From Haplosporangium gracile (taxonomy: Eukaryota; Mortierellomycota; Mortierellomycetes; Mortierellales; Mortierellaceae), in contig JAAAUF010000218.1 in NCBI GenBank assembly GCA_015499985.1, positions 1-48,173 of the forward strand: 48,173 nt of DNA, given 5' to 3'. How positions within the stretch are numbered: the first letter of the stretch is position 1; each line of letters starts with the position of its first letter. Of this stretch, positions 22,082 through 33,580 are shown in pieces. The position numbers were made by a program, and so were the translations under genes. The notes under the pieces were generated by a model. It saw nothing but the letters and a program-made list of their open reading frames with translations, was not told the origin of the DNA and did no database searches.

Positions 22082-23563
22082 ATGTCATTCGGAACGACAT
22101 ACCTGACTCCCTCAGCGATCAATAGAGACTCAGACTTCAACGGACCCCGACACAGCCGCCACTCATACACCGACAACGCTGACGAAATGTTTGCCACCCC
22201 AAAACTCGAGTCTGATCCAAGAGATTTTTACATGGACGACAACAGAGAGATGTCTTCAGAATCCAACTATATGGTCGATCATCCCATGAGCATGGATGGC
22301 CAAAGACATCCAGGGGGACCCGGAGCCAAGCAGCCGCGGGATCGGATGCGACTCAACAGGATCCTCAACGGGTCGTCCTCCTCATCCTCCGAGGAAGTCT
22401 ACCAGCAGCAACAACAACAGCAGCAACAGCACCAGGAGAGCGACTCGACGTATGGTCATTACCCGTATCAGGACAGCGCGTCCTCACATCAATTCCAGTC
22501 CTTTCATCCTTCTGTCGGCACCATGCCCGAGTCGTCCTTTCCTTCGCCCATGGCTGTGCCAGTAGCGACCCTCCCCACGCTTGCAACCATGTCGTCACCC
22601 TCGACCTCGTTCTCGCCCATGAACCAATCCAACCTGATCTTTGACAATGTCATGCCCTATTCCTACAATAACACACCCTATCCTCCCCAAAATTATCCCT
22701 TCAAGCATGCTGGCAATGCGAAATCGATGGACCCCTCAAGCTTTGGCGACCACCCAGGATACTCTCATCCGTCGCACCAGCACTATCAGCACAGTCCTGA
22801 TCCTTCAAGTTCCCCTTCGGTCCTCTCGGCCCTTCCCTCACGCATGAACCCTGATACTCATGGAGGCGTGCCCGACTCGCCCCCTTCGTCATTCTACCAT
22901 GGACAGCACCAGGCTCCCTCTCCCTACAGCATTGGATCACATAGTCCAACGTCCAATGGTACATACCCTCCTGTATATGTCGCAGCCGGCCCCCAGGGAT
23001 ACAACTCTTTGACACCCACACCTCCCGCCACACCCCATTATGGATTTGCTCACACACCCGATGGTCGGTACGCCGGAGGATCAGGCATGCCCGTCTATGG
23101 TGACTACTTTACATTGCAGTCGGGCTCTTCGTCTGCAAGTGGACCTCGTCAGAACAACCGCTACCTCGGTTCACCTTCGACTCCACCTACACCTACACCC
23201 ACAGCACGCCCTCGTAAGACGCCCTACCAGCCTCGCTCTGCCAGGACGACAGAGCTTGGCGCTGCCGGCGCGACGCCTGCGCCCCGTCGATTTCAGTGTC
23301 AAGAGTGCGAGAAGGCATTCCCAACCAAGGGTGAGCTGGCGTCTCATTCTCGTTGCCACTTGAAGGTACCGGCTTTCTTGTGCGGCATCTGTGGACGTCC
23401 CTTCAAGCGCCGAACGGATTATGTCCGTCACGTCCGTAATGTCCACGAGGAAGTCGGACGATACAACTGCATTCAGTGTGGCGAGCGGTTCGGTCGACTG
23501 GACAAGCTGAAGCGTCACGACAAACGCGGTTGTGGTGCTGACCCCGAGGACGATGACAAGTAA
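22082..23563 (+). CDS. C2H2 zinc-finger transcription factor
   Basis: Single-exon gene of 493 residues for a probable nuclear DNA-binding regulator. Three adjacent fingers close the protein. Finger 1, about 403-427, has CQECEKAFPTKGELASHSRCH. Finger 2, about 431-455, has CGICGRPFKRRTDYVRHVRNVH. Finger 3, about 460-485, has CIQCGERFGRLDKLKRH and ends in Cys rather than His, so it is a C2HC variant. An acidic DPEDDDK tail follows. The N-terminal 400 residues are disordered, rich in Ser, Pro, Tyr and His, with a short polyQ (nt about 22400-22433), as in activation regions. A basic Pro-rich stretch (RPRKTPYQPRSARTTE) precedes the fingers and may act as a nuclear-localisation signal. The ATG is followed by uninterrupted coding and preceded by pyrimidine-rich DNA. 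No specific orthologue is recognised. Confidence 0.85.
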   Translation: MSFGTTYLTPSAINRDSDFNGPRHSRHSYTDNADEMFATPKLESDPRDFYMDDNREMSSESNYMVDHPMSMDGQRHPGGPGAKQPRDRMRLNRILNGSSSSSSEEVYQQQQQQQQQHQESDSTYGHYPYQDSASSHQFQSFHPSVGTMPESSFPSPMAVPVATLPTLATMSSPSTSFSPMNQSNLIFDNVMPYSYNNTPYPPQNYPFKHAGNAKSMDPSSFGDHPGYSHPSHQHYQHSPDPSSSPSVLSALPSRMNPDTHGGVPDSPPSSFYHGQHQAPSPYSIGSHSPTSNGTYPPVYVAAGPQGYNSLTPTPPATPHYGFAHTPDGRYAGGSGMPVYGDYFTLQSGSSSASGPRQNNRYLGSPSTPPTPTPTARPRKTPYQPRSARTTELGAAGATPAPRRFQCQECEKAFPTKGELASHSRCHLKVPAFLCGICGRPFKRRTDYVRHVRNVHEEVGRYNCIQCGERFGRLDKLKRHDKRGCGADPEDDDK

Positions 23564-23611
23564 AGCTGTGACTCTCCCCGTTTTTTTACCTACGAACCCC
23601 CACACTCATTC

Positions 23612-23621
23612 NNNNNNNNNN
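23612..23621. other. Assembly gap (10 N)
   Basis: Exactly ten N bases followed by a run of about 17 A. The fixed size suggests a placeholder rather than a measured gap, probably caused by a homopolymer break. Confidence 0.95.
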
Positions 23622-24750
23622 AAAAAAAAAAAAAAAAACAACAATAACCAAAAACAGAACAAAACAAGGAGAAAAAAAAAACAAAAACAAAAAACAAAAA
23701 GCAGCAAAAGAAGCCAACTTGCGTCGTCACGATGGGATTTTCTATTTTTTTTTTCACTTTATTTTATTACGTTCTTTCGCTAGTTTTTACTATTAGTCTA
23801 CTTCACCCTCTTAATATTCACTGTTATCGCCCGTTCCGCTGGTCGTAATCGGTCCTTCTTCCTCCACCAAACACACACTTTAGTTTGTGTTTCCCTCCCT
23901 CCCCTCCTTTTCAGGATGTTGGTTCTGCTCTTCATTTTTTTCTTTTTTCTTTTAATTTTTTCTTTTATTTTTTTTTCATTAACCCAGAATGGATAAAAGG
24001 GTCAAGGAAGGACAGCTCCACCGTGCACCTCCGTTTTACCATATCTATTTCTACACGTTCTCTTCATCTACAAACTCCCCACTTGACTCGTCGGCGTTCG
24101 CCTTTATTTTTCTCCTCTCCTCGTCTCTTTTTTCGCACCATGCACCATGCATACCCGCACACATACTTCGAACTTTTGAAAAATATGAAAGTCCAAAAAA
24201 AAAAAGGAATCAAACTAATAATAAAAGCAAAAATCAACGACCAACAGGCTAATTGAGTTGCAGCAAAGCTAGACGCAAATTGATGATGTACCCTTACGTA
24301 CCCCTTAATCGGTCCTCAGATGGACGAAGGGGATAGGAGAAGAGAATAGAAGAGAAGACAAAGCCTGTCGTTCTACGCTTCTTTTTCTGGGATTGTTGTT
24401 GTTGTTGTTGTTGTTGTTCCTGGCCATTGTCGACAAGGCATTCTTTTTTTTTTTTGCTCTGTTGTTGATGGTTTCAACTGTCTCTTTTTCTCTTATGCAT
24501 CGTCGGCTTCTCCCTTCCTTCATACACACAAACATTCAACCAATAATAAACGCGTCATAGGTCCCCTTGTTCCAAGTCTCCTTTATTCCCCTACTATCTC
24601 CCTCTTTTTCGCCACCACACTCGCACACCTACTCACATCCACTACCACAGACTACTACTACAAACTACTACTCCACCACTACCACACTCTCCCAAAACCC
24701 ACATCCCTTCTTTCTTTCTTTCTTTCTTTCTTTCCTTTTTATTTCTTCTT

Positions 24751-24753
<3 letters not shown>

Positions 24754-24795
<42 letters not shown>
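24754..24795. repeat. (CT)n microsatellite in the Pbp1-like leader
   Basis: About 42 bp of pure CT, following a CTTT run at about 24710-24735. It lies about 95 bp upstream of the start codon. Confidence 0.9.
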
Positions 24796-24797
<2 letters not shown>

Positions 24798-24832
24798 AAT
24801 CCTAAAGCAAGAGCACAAGCGACTTCTCTCCG

Positions 24833-24882
24833 TCAGTCAACCAGTCAGTCAGTCAGCCAGTCAGTCAGTCAGCCAGTCAGTC
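24833..24882. repeat. CAGT/CAGC tandem array just upstream of a start codon
   Basis: Repeated CAGT units are interrupted by CAGC and end 6 bp before the ATG at 24889. Short ACTC units run at about 24950-25000, at the beginning of the first intron. Confidence 0.85.
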
Positions 24883-24888
24883 CATACA

Positions 24889-27800
24889 ATGTCATCCCTC
24901 AACGGCAGACCAGCCAACAAGTCAGGAAAGGCCGTCTTTGTCCAAAGGTACTCACTTACTCACTCACTCACTCACTCACGCACTCACTCACTCACTCAAA
25001 CTTATGCTCTCACTCGACACTGCTCACCCTTGCTTTCTCATTTATACTCTCTTTTAGGCGAGTAGACAGTGATCAATCAGTGGAACATTAATACTTGCAT
25101 GGATCAGGCACAAACACAGATCAGAAGGATATGGAATCAACACCACGCGGCGGACGGACAACAGTCGACGCACGCATGGACAGTAAAAAGTGGAGAGGAA
25201 AGAGCGTATACAGAGCAAAAAAGAAGGCAGAGTGAGGATAGGGTCATTCATCGACTAAGCACAGAGCAAAACGAGGGAGATGAAAAGAAAGAGAAGGATC
25301 CGCCGAAACACACGATTAACAACCACCCACTACGGTTCGCCGCGAAGCGAACATCGCGTCTCAATGGCGACAAACGGAAGGAACAAGTTCATGCGTGATG
25401 ACAAGACTTTTCTTTTCGAGGAGCAGACAGGACAACCCTTTACTCGTGTTTGACAGGACACAGGCATCTGCACGGCATTCAGGACTCATTGTATCATATG
25501 GATCCTCAACAGCTCATCGTCACCACTATCGTTTATGTTTCTATATTTTTATCTGTCATTATAGAGGCGGGAAGGGCAAGCTGGGTACTCAGTCTCCTCC
25601 AACAACCAACCAGGCGGGATTCTCTCCTAGTGCCGGTCCGGTTCCTCCGTCCTCGGGCCCAACTGCCGCCTCTGCCCCTGTCAAGGAAACGGTTATCCAT
25701 GAGACCGACTTGAAGCACATGCATGACCGCATGCTCTTTCTCCTTTCCAACATGATTGTAAGGGCCAGCTCTTTGTTGATTTCGATGGCTTTCCAAGGAT
25801 ACATTATATCGCTGGACAAGGCACACAAAAAACCCTGTTCAAGGAAGCATCTACAGGACAGAGCCACTCACATACGTCTTTCATGCTCCGTACGAACTCA
25901 ACGACTCTCATAATTAGGGTATGACGGTGGAGATCACGGTTAAGAACGGGTCCAAGTACGAGGGACTTTTTCATACGGCATTTACAGAGGGCGAGCTGGG
26001 GATTGTTTTGCGATTGGCCAAGGCCATCTCAGGAAAGGACAAGAAAGACAACAGCCCTCTGATCAACCAGATGATTGTCCTAGCCAAGGACTGCATGGCT
26101 ATTAACGTCCTCGGGGTCGACTTTGTCCCCGCCGAACGATCGGGTCCTGAGAGAGGAGAGCGTGAAGGTAATGTTCATGTCAGAGAGCATCTTTCAAGTG
26201 AAAACATGATTAGGCGGGAGGCGAAACGGGGAAGACTCGTGTGCTTATACGTTTTTTTTATGCTATGCTTTCACAAACCTGACCTATATTGCAGGATTCA
26301 AGACGGACACGGATATTAGTCGATCAGGCGATATTAAGCAGAGAGATTTGAAAAAGTGGGCTCCAGAGGGAAACTTGTCATACAGCGGAATCGAAGACGA
26401 TTTAGGCGACACCAACCACCATAGCTCAGCCTCGTGGGACCAATTTGCCGCGAACGAGCGCCTCTTCGGAGTCAGGACCGACTTTGACGAGGAAATCTAC
26501 ACCACAAAGTTAGACCGCACGGGCGCAGACTACAAAGCCCGCGAGCAGCAGGCAATCCAGATTGCACAGGAAATTCAACAGAGTGTTTCAAACAACGTTC
26601 ACATGCGAGAGGAGCGCGGTTTGGCTGTCGACGATAGTGGCCTAGACGAGGAGGATCTCTATGGTGCTGTTGTTCGCGACCCGCTGCCTACCTCCAACAA
26701 GTATATGCCCCCCGCCATGCGTCGTCAGCAGGAGCTCAACCAGCAGAGACGCCCCTCGACTCCTGTTCAGACACCCGCACGCCCAGTACCCGCTCCTGCG
26801 CCCACCCTTACCCCTACCCCAGCCTCGGCGCAGGCTACTCCCGTCCAACACCCTCCCTCGACTCTTCCCACCAAGCCTTTGTCGACTTCCACCCAACAGT
26901 CTTTGCAGACACCCAAATCAACTCCGTCTAACCAAACCGCCAACGCTGCCACCGCAACATCCGGTGCTCCCAAGCTTACAGAGGCAACCTCCATCAGCCG
27001 TTCCAACTCGGTTAAGAACAATAACCCACCTATCAATTTGCGGGATCTTCGAACTCACAATCCTGTATCGACCCTACTGAATGCCGCAACTATCCAAGGC
27101 TCCAAGAACCAGCAGATCCCGGAGCATGCTGTTGACTCCAAGCAGATCGAGGAGAACCTGGCCAAGTTTGCCATGACGGTCAGCACATTCGCCACCAACG
27201 ACAAAGTCCTTGTGAGCCAGCGCAAGACTGAATTGATGCAGCAGAGAAAGGCGGGCCTTGCCGCCGAGCTCAAGCAGTTCGGCAAGGAACTGACGGTAAG
27301 TGTCACCATTTATGAAATATATGTTTATCATGTTATGACTCTTTCGCTATCCTTTTCGTTCGCCTTTTGATCGTTGCTCACTAACATGTGTGCAACAAAT
27401 TGCTTGTTTTCGTATAGAAAAAACTCAACACGCCGGTCCCTGAGGATGTCAAGGAGATTTTTGGCAAGAAGAACGAGGTGGCGGTCGACAAAGCCAAAGA
27501 AGCTGCGACGACTGGCAGGGTATTGGACAAGGAGAAAACTTTGCCTGAAGTCAAGGATGCCAAAGCAGAACCCGCTAAATCCAGCGTCGTTAGCACTGCT
27601 ACAACCACCTCGACTACAACGTCTGCTTCCACTACAACATCAACTGCGACCGATAAAGTCGTTACCACCAAACCGGCGACGGGAAGCTCATTCAAATTCA
27701 ACATCAAGGCGTCAGAATTCAAGCCCAACGTAAACGCAGCTCCCTTCACACCATCGTTTGCTGCTGGCGACAAAAAGTCAGTCCCTGTGACGCCCAACAC

Positions 27801-28918
27801 CGCAGACAAAAACCTGTTCTTTGGCAAAGTCATTAAAAAGGGACCCTTACCACTCCAGAGCTCCATGGCGAGTCCCTTCAAGAAGGGCCAGGCCACGCCC
27901 AATCCAGCCTCGACCACCCCGACGTGGCCCTACGGACAACGTGCCTTCCGCCATCAGTTCCAAGTCACCAACCGCTACGAGGATGACATGATGTATAGTC
28001 AGAGTATGGCAGGACACAACGGGAACGGCGCTGGAGGGTACTATGCAATGGGACCTTATAGCTATGGACCGTCGGGACAGTTTGGAGTTCCTCCGCCCAT
28101 GACGATGGGAGGCCCTAGTCATATGGTGCCATTTATGGGTGCTGGTGGACCAGTTCCCTTCTCTCAGCCTCCTCCTGGTATGCCCCACACTGCAGCAGGA
28201 CCCGGATATCTACAAATGGCACCCACCACCGCTCGTGAGTTTTTCGCATTCTGACATTTTCCAATCGTTTCGTTTGTAACTGCATAAAACTATGATTTGG
28301 ACCCAAGTTCATACCGCGTCCTTTAAATCCTATGTAGCCCACTATGCTCCTCAAGGATTCCCTCCCGGTCGGTCTGGCATGCTTCCTCCTTCGGGCATGC
28401 ATATGCAAATGTATCCATACCCTCCTACTCATGGTAAACGCCTATTCAAGCCTTGGGCTGTTTGCTTAGGATATTTATTGTATGAAAGTTATTTTCATAA
28501 TATTACCACTTATTTTCGACAAATTTATTTGCTACTCAATTTCAATTTTAGGCGCACCTGTGATGATGCGGTACCCTCCTCCAGAGATGATGGCCACAAT
28601 GGGACCCAACGGAATGATGATGCACCAGAGACCTATGGGCATGGACCCGCAAATGATGCACTATCCAGCTGTTGGACGAGAAGCTGGACTGAATGAAGGT
28701 ACAACTGTTATTCTTTCTTGGACCGACGACGCTATCTACACATTTCTAACGCATGGGCATCAAACACCTTGTGGAGGCGAAAAAAGAGGTGTGAATATCG
28801 ACATGACAAACTGCTAACATACTTTCCTTCTTTGACATTTGGTCACGACATTATTTCCTTCCATTTTGCTTCTCATATTTGCTTAGATACTGTTCCCGAA
28901 GCTGGTGCAGGAATCTGA
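24889..28918 (+). CDS. PBP1: Ataxin-2/Pbp1 homologue (Lsm, LsmAD, PAM2, Met-rich tail)
   Basis: Poly(A)-binding-protein partner of stress granules and mRNA regulation; in yeast it also restrains TORC1. Eight exons (24889-24947, 25565-25757, 25918-26167, 26295-27295, 27418-28234, 28338-28433, 28552-28698, 28887-28918) give 864 residues, and all junction phases agree. The Lsm fold spans residues about 68-140 and crosses the second intron: HDRMLFLLSNMI then GMTVEITVKNGSKYEGLFHT and GIVLRLAKAI. The LsmAD region follows (GFKTDTDISRSGDIKQRDLKKW...FGVRTDFDEEIYTTKLD). After a Pro/Ser/Thr-rich linker comes a PAM2-like motif at about 595-612 (FNIKASEFKPNVNAAPF), expected to bind the PABP MLLE domain. 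The C-terminal 150 residues are rich in Met, Pro, Gly and Tyr. The first intron is long (617 bp) and the last coding exon is only 32 nt. The start follows a CAGT array. Confidence 0.9.
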
Positions 28919-29132
28919 GTGTTCGTTACAAGAAATTCTACTTGATGGCATTTTTTTTGGTCCGCTATTCCAGACAGCGTTCCCAAGGGCATTTTCTGTG
29001 CTTCGAATAAAGGAAAAGAAGGCACAGATGAAAACAAAACACCACAAGATCGAGGAGACATCTTTGTTGGCGGCATGCGTTTTGATTATGCGTGTTTGTT
29101 ATTGGTCAAAATGGATCCGTCCACAATCTTGA
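28919..29132. other. 3' flank of the Pbp1-like gene
   Basis: Probable 3' UTR. No convincing coding exon is seen, although a first exon for the coding-like segment downstream could lie here (for example an ATG at 29075). Confidence 0.4.
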
Positions 29133-29831
29133 TTTGAATCTTTTTACCGTTTTCTTTCTTCTTTCTTTACACTTCCTCTACCTTCCTTCTTCTCTCCACT
29201 CCACCAAACATTCTCTTCACCCCAACTTTGCCTTCACGCTAATTATACCTCCCAGCTTTCCAGCAATAGCACGGCGACTTTCGTCAAGACTCGCCCTCAT
29301 CTGGGTCTTCTCTTGGATGTGCTTTAGACAGAAGTAGATGCGCTGATTCACCAATACAACATCGATGGCGAGCGTCAAAGCAAAGAAATCATTTATGTAC
29401 GAGAAAATACCGAGTCATTTCGTGACATGCGACGCGCTTGTGTGCTTGATGACAGAGACCTCAAAGTGAAATTACTTGACGCCAGACCCTGTCTCCAAAA
29501 AACAGAGCCTCCACGCCCTCTGGTCGACAAGAAGGGACCATCGTTGATGCCCTCTCTGGTCGGTGATATGAGCTCCCAAGTAAAGTTGGTCAAGTGGATT
29601 ACAGAGTTCAGCAGGTGCGTGATTTCGTTCATGAATTGCTGCGTTCACTTGCAGCTTTACCTTCAACAGCCGGCCCAGATTGCCTCTCTTGCTGGGCATG
29701 AAGACACGTCCAGCTCCACGCCATCCATGATCTCGATGTCGATGCACCTTCGGAACAATCCTAGACACCCGGAACTCCCCCTCTCTAGGATTCGACATGC
29801 TCTTCTTTCTGTCAAGGAACATTTGGTGTAG
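29133..29831 (+). pseudogene. Coding-like segment of an unrecognised gene with an in-frame TAG
   Basis: One forward frame is open from 29133 to 29831 except for a single TAG at 29325-29327. After the TAG it encodes 167 residues, including VDALIHQYNIDGERQS, EIIYVRENTESFRDMRRACV and LDDRDLKVKLLDARP, which look like helical protein rather than low complexity. Before the TAG it reads STATFVKTRPHLGLLLDVL, which fits as one continuous sequence if the TAG were a sense codon. Likely acceptors sit at 29255 (after CTAAT...CCCAG) and at 29327 (CTTTAG). With the second, the TAG would be intronic and the gene could be intact with an upstream exon I could not place. An in-frame 75-bp intron (29580-29654) or a GTGCGT donor near 29614 could change the C-terminus. 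No family is recognised. It lies between the Pbp1-like and MTHFR genes on the same strand. Confidence 0.4.
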
Positions 29832-30428
29832 CCTGGGCTTTGCGCCTGTTCACTTTCTTTCTTTCGTTCTATTTACTCTTTTTTCAGTACTCTCATTTCT
29901 CCCCCCTACCCCTTCCCTCACTTTGATTCATTGATAGTTCCCTATCATCGTGCTACTGATGTATTATACCTACTTCCTTTAGTACCACTACCTCCTTGTG
30001 TTTCGATCCTTGTATGTAGGACATTCTGCTTCCCCTTCACTTCGGTCGACTACAATTGGAGACCTCCAAGGGTTTGAAGATAGCGACGTCGGAGTTAAAG
30101 TCAACTACTTGAACTACGAGGGCAACGGCCCCTTATGTAGTTATGCCTGCATGAGATGGAATGTCGTGATTTTGCGAATGAATCACGTGGAGTGAATCTG
30201 ATTCGCCAATGGGTCTGCAAAGTATGTCTTCTTTTTGACTCAATCTTGTTCTTCTGCTCGGCCCTTTTTCTTTTCATTCTTTCTTTCCCCTTCATACTTT
30301 TTGCCACTTCTTCTTCTCTCTCTCTCCCTCTCCCTATCTCTTCCCCTACCCTTATTTGTTTGTGCACCCACAAACCCACAAATCCACCTACCTCCGCTCA
30401 TCATCAACCAACCAACTAACAATCGACC
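29832..30428. other. Upstream region of the MTHFR gene
   Basis: CT-rich from about 30240, ending in a CAACCAACCAACTAACAA leader just before the ATG. No gene is seen. Confidence 0.5.
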
Positions 30429-33236
30429 ATGAAAGTCATCGACAAGATTCGCCGTGCAGAGGAAGAACAGCGCCCCTATTGGTCCTTTGAGTACTTCCCG
30501 CCAAAGACCACCGCCGGTGTCCAGAACCTGTTCGAGCGTATGGAGCGCATGTACAACCTCGGCCCAGAGTTTGTCGATATCACCTGGAATGCAGGTGGCA
30601 CCTCCTCCGACCTCACCACCGAACTTGTTGCTACTGCTCAAAGTGTGTATGGCCTCGAAACTTGCATGCATCTCACCTGCACCAACATGCCCAAAGAAAA
30701 AATCGATGCTGCTCTTAAGGTAGGGCTTTATTTTTATTTTTAATTTTTTTTTTGTTCTCACGATGATGGTTCAATTGAACTTCGCTCGTATTTTGGCAAA
30801 CGGAATAAGATAGCTGGAATTGCCTGAGTAAGATGCTGCGATAACAGCAATGTTTCTTTTCATGATCTTTCTCATTTTTTGGCACTATTCTATTATTAAT
30901 TAAAAAAAACACCCGAAACAAATAGGCGGCAAAGGCGTGCGGAAATCAGAATATCTTGGCACTGCGAGGCGATCCCCCACGCGGGCAGGAGCAATGGGTG
31001 TCATGCGACAATGGGTTCGCCTATGCATCAGACCTGGTCGCCTACATTCGCCAGCAGTACGGCGAGTACTTCTCGATCGGTGTTGCAGGCTACCCAGAGG
31101 GACATCTGGATTCAACCGACCTGGAGGAGGATTTTAAGTGGCTCAAGTACAAGGTCGACCAAGGCGCAGATTTCATTGTGACTCAACTCTTCTATGACAC
31201 GGGCCTATTCCTGGACTGGGTCAAGGAGTGTCGCACCCACGGTATTACCGTCCCCATCGTCCCCGGTATCATGCCCATTCAGAGCTTTGGTGGTTTCAAC
31301 CGTATGACCAGTCTCTGCAAGACCTTCGTTCCCGACCGCATCAAGAACGCTCTTGAGCCCATCAAGGTAACAACACTTTCTTATCACGAAGATTCCCTTT
31401 GCTTCATCCTTTTTTTATTATTTGTTCATTTCGCTGTCCGACAATGGAAAAAATAGAAACAGCGACTGTCTGTTCACTTTGAAAGAACCGTGCGCGCTGA
31501 ACTCTGAATTGTGGACTATGAAGTGAATAATGAACATCGCGCATGAAAAAGGCAATATTTCACTCTCCTTTATCAAGAACCAGCTTTTCACATCTAATCG
31601 ACGACAGCACATCATGGCCATAACTTTGAGTCTTTGCTGTGCTTAGAAAAGGAGAGCAATGATAATAAGATGAGAAAGCATATGAGAAATAGAAACATAA
31701 GAGAATATCAAGAAAATTAACAACGGTTCAGGAAAGATTAAGAAACAGGACCAAGGGTAGAAAAAATAGAAAACAAGAAAGTGGAAAAAAACAAGTTGTT
31801 TTATTGTGAGCTGGATCTTTTCCCTCTTTACCCACAATTAGAGAGGGAAAAGAAAAGATATAAAGAAGTAACAACAAAGAAGGGGACAACGAATGTGTTC
31901 TCTTAGCAAGACTCGCACCTGATACTCACTAACGCATATTTAATGAACTACATTAGGAGGACGACCAGGCGGTGAAGGACTTTGGAGTCAGGCTGGCGGT
32001 CGAGATGTGCAAGGAGATTCAGGCAGGAGGCATCAGTGGTTTCCATTTTTACACCCTCAACCTTGAGAAATCAACCCGCCTGATCCTCGAGGGACTTGAT
32101 TTTGTCGCTCCTCGTGAAAAGGCTCGTCCATTGCCTTGGAACCCTTCTCTGTCAAAGAAGCGCGAGAAGGAGAATGTACGTCCCATCTTTTGGAAGAACA
32201 GGATCCAGTCCTATGTCTCGAGAACCGAGGCCTGGGACGAATTTCCCAATGGTCGCTGGGGAGATTCTCGTTCGCCCGCTTTTGGAGAGCTCGATGGCTA
32301 TGGTACCTCGCTCAAGATTGCGCCCAAGGAGGCATTGGAATTGTGGGGTCATCCCTCGAGCCCCCACGATGTTGCTTCACTCTTTGCCAAGTACTGTCAT
32401 GGCGAGATCCGATCCATCCCATGGAGTGACGAAAGCTCGTTGTATCCCGAGACTGAGGCGATCCGTGGTCAGCTTGCTCGTCTCAACGAGCGTGGATACC
32501 TCACTATTAACTCCCAGCCCGCCGTCAACGGTGTCCGTTCCGATGACAAAGTTCACGGATGGGGCCCCAAAAACGGATACGTCTACCAAAAGGTAAGCAA
32601 TTTCTGTTTTTTTCTTTGCTCGTTGTGTATCTTCCCCTCGCTTTATTTACGTTCCCTTTCCTTTATTCCTTTTTATGCGTACTAGGCATATTTGGAGTTC
32701 TTTGTGTCGCCTGAGAACTTGAACGAGCTGGTGAGCAGGATTGAAGAGGAGCCTCAGATCACATATTATGCTGTCAACAAGAGAGGTGATCTCAGGACCA
32801 ACAGCCAGAACGATGGCCCCAACGCCGTCACTTGGGGAGTCTTTGTCGGCAAGGAGATTGTCCAGCCCACCGTCGTCGAAGTGGTCAGCTTTGTCGCCTG
32901 GAAGGTATCACCTTTAATTTTCTATTCATCTCTGACTTGTCCGTGCAGTTAACTGTATGTGTATCGTTGTAGCTAACACTCACTTGTGGTATCTCTTTTA
33001 TTATTCAGGACGAGGCCTTTGAGCTGTGGTCAGAGTGGTCCAAAATCTATGAGCCATCGTCGGTGTCGGCCAGGGTGATTGACAGCATCCGAGACGAGTG
33101 GTACTTGATTAACATAGTCCACAACGATTTTCAGGACCAGGATGGACTCTTTAGAGTGCTCGACAGTGCCAAGACTGTCAACAGTGCAGTCTCCGCAACC
33201 ATCACAAATGGACAACGTGAGGGGGCTCTCTGTTAG
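30429..33236 (+). CDS. Methylenetetrahydrofolate reductase (MTHFR)
   Basis: FAD enzyme that reduces 5,10-methylene-THF to 5-methyl-THF for methionine synthesis; cytosolic. Exons 30429-30719, 30926-31366, 31957-32592, 32686-32904 and 33009-33236 (all phase 0) give 604 residues, the usual size for a eukaryotic two-domain MTHFR. The catalytic TIM barrel covers residues 1 to about 300: YWSFEYFPPKTTAGVQNL, FVDITWNAGG, TCMHLTCTNM, NILALRGDPPRG, IGVAGYPEGH, DFIVTQLFYD and VPIVPGIMPI. The C-terminal regulatory domain includes RPIFWKNRIQSYVSRT, FPNGRWGDSRSPAFGELDGY, LTINSQPAVNG, HGWGPKNGYVYQK and NAVTWGVFVGKEIVQPTVVE, as in S-adenosylmethionine-sensitive eukaryotic forms. Fungi carry two isozymes (Met12, Met13), and I cannot assign this one. 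Intron 2 is 590 bp, unusually long here, but the protein is continuous across it. Confidence 0.95.
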
Positions 33237-33580
33237 TTTTTTTTTTCTGTATTAATCTTATTAATAGAGGCGCGTATGTTTTTTATGAACTGCATTACGG
33301 CTTGTTAGCTACTTTTTTTTTTTTTGTGCCAAGAAAGGAATTTGTAACCTTTTTTGGATATCGAACGTCATTTTCGTCACTTGATTCATTCGAGGGAAGA
33401 AGGAGACAGAAGCAACCATGCGACTCAGCCACTCGTACTTCTACTTATTCTTGTCGACCGCTGCAAGCTCCTTCCTTCCTTCTTTCTTTCTATCAATTCT
33501 TTCACTTTTCGTTCATCCGCAATCTTCCTTCCTCCCTTCAACCTCATCCAACATCACTCGCTTACATTCACAAAAGGACA
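33237..33580. other. Intergenic region before the Bsd2-like gene
   Basis: Short T tracts and CT-rich DNA, with an ACATTCACAAAAGGACA leader before the ATG. No gene is seen. Confidence 0.5.

Larger units (their letters stand above)
23564..24888. other. Intergenic region between the zinc-finger and Pbp1-like genes
   Basis: It contains the assembly gap at 23612-23621, poly(A)- and poly(T)-rich DNA, a GTT repeat near 24395-24417, then CT-rich and CAGT-type repeats forming the leader of the Pbp1-like gene. No gene is supported. Confidence 0.6.

Noticed and set aside
25380..25470. Possible box C/D snoRNA in the first Pbp1 intron (GTGATGA at 25393)
   Set aside because: No box D (CTGA) at a suitable distance and no terminal stem was found.
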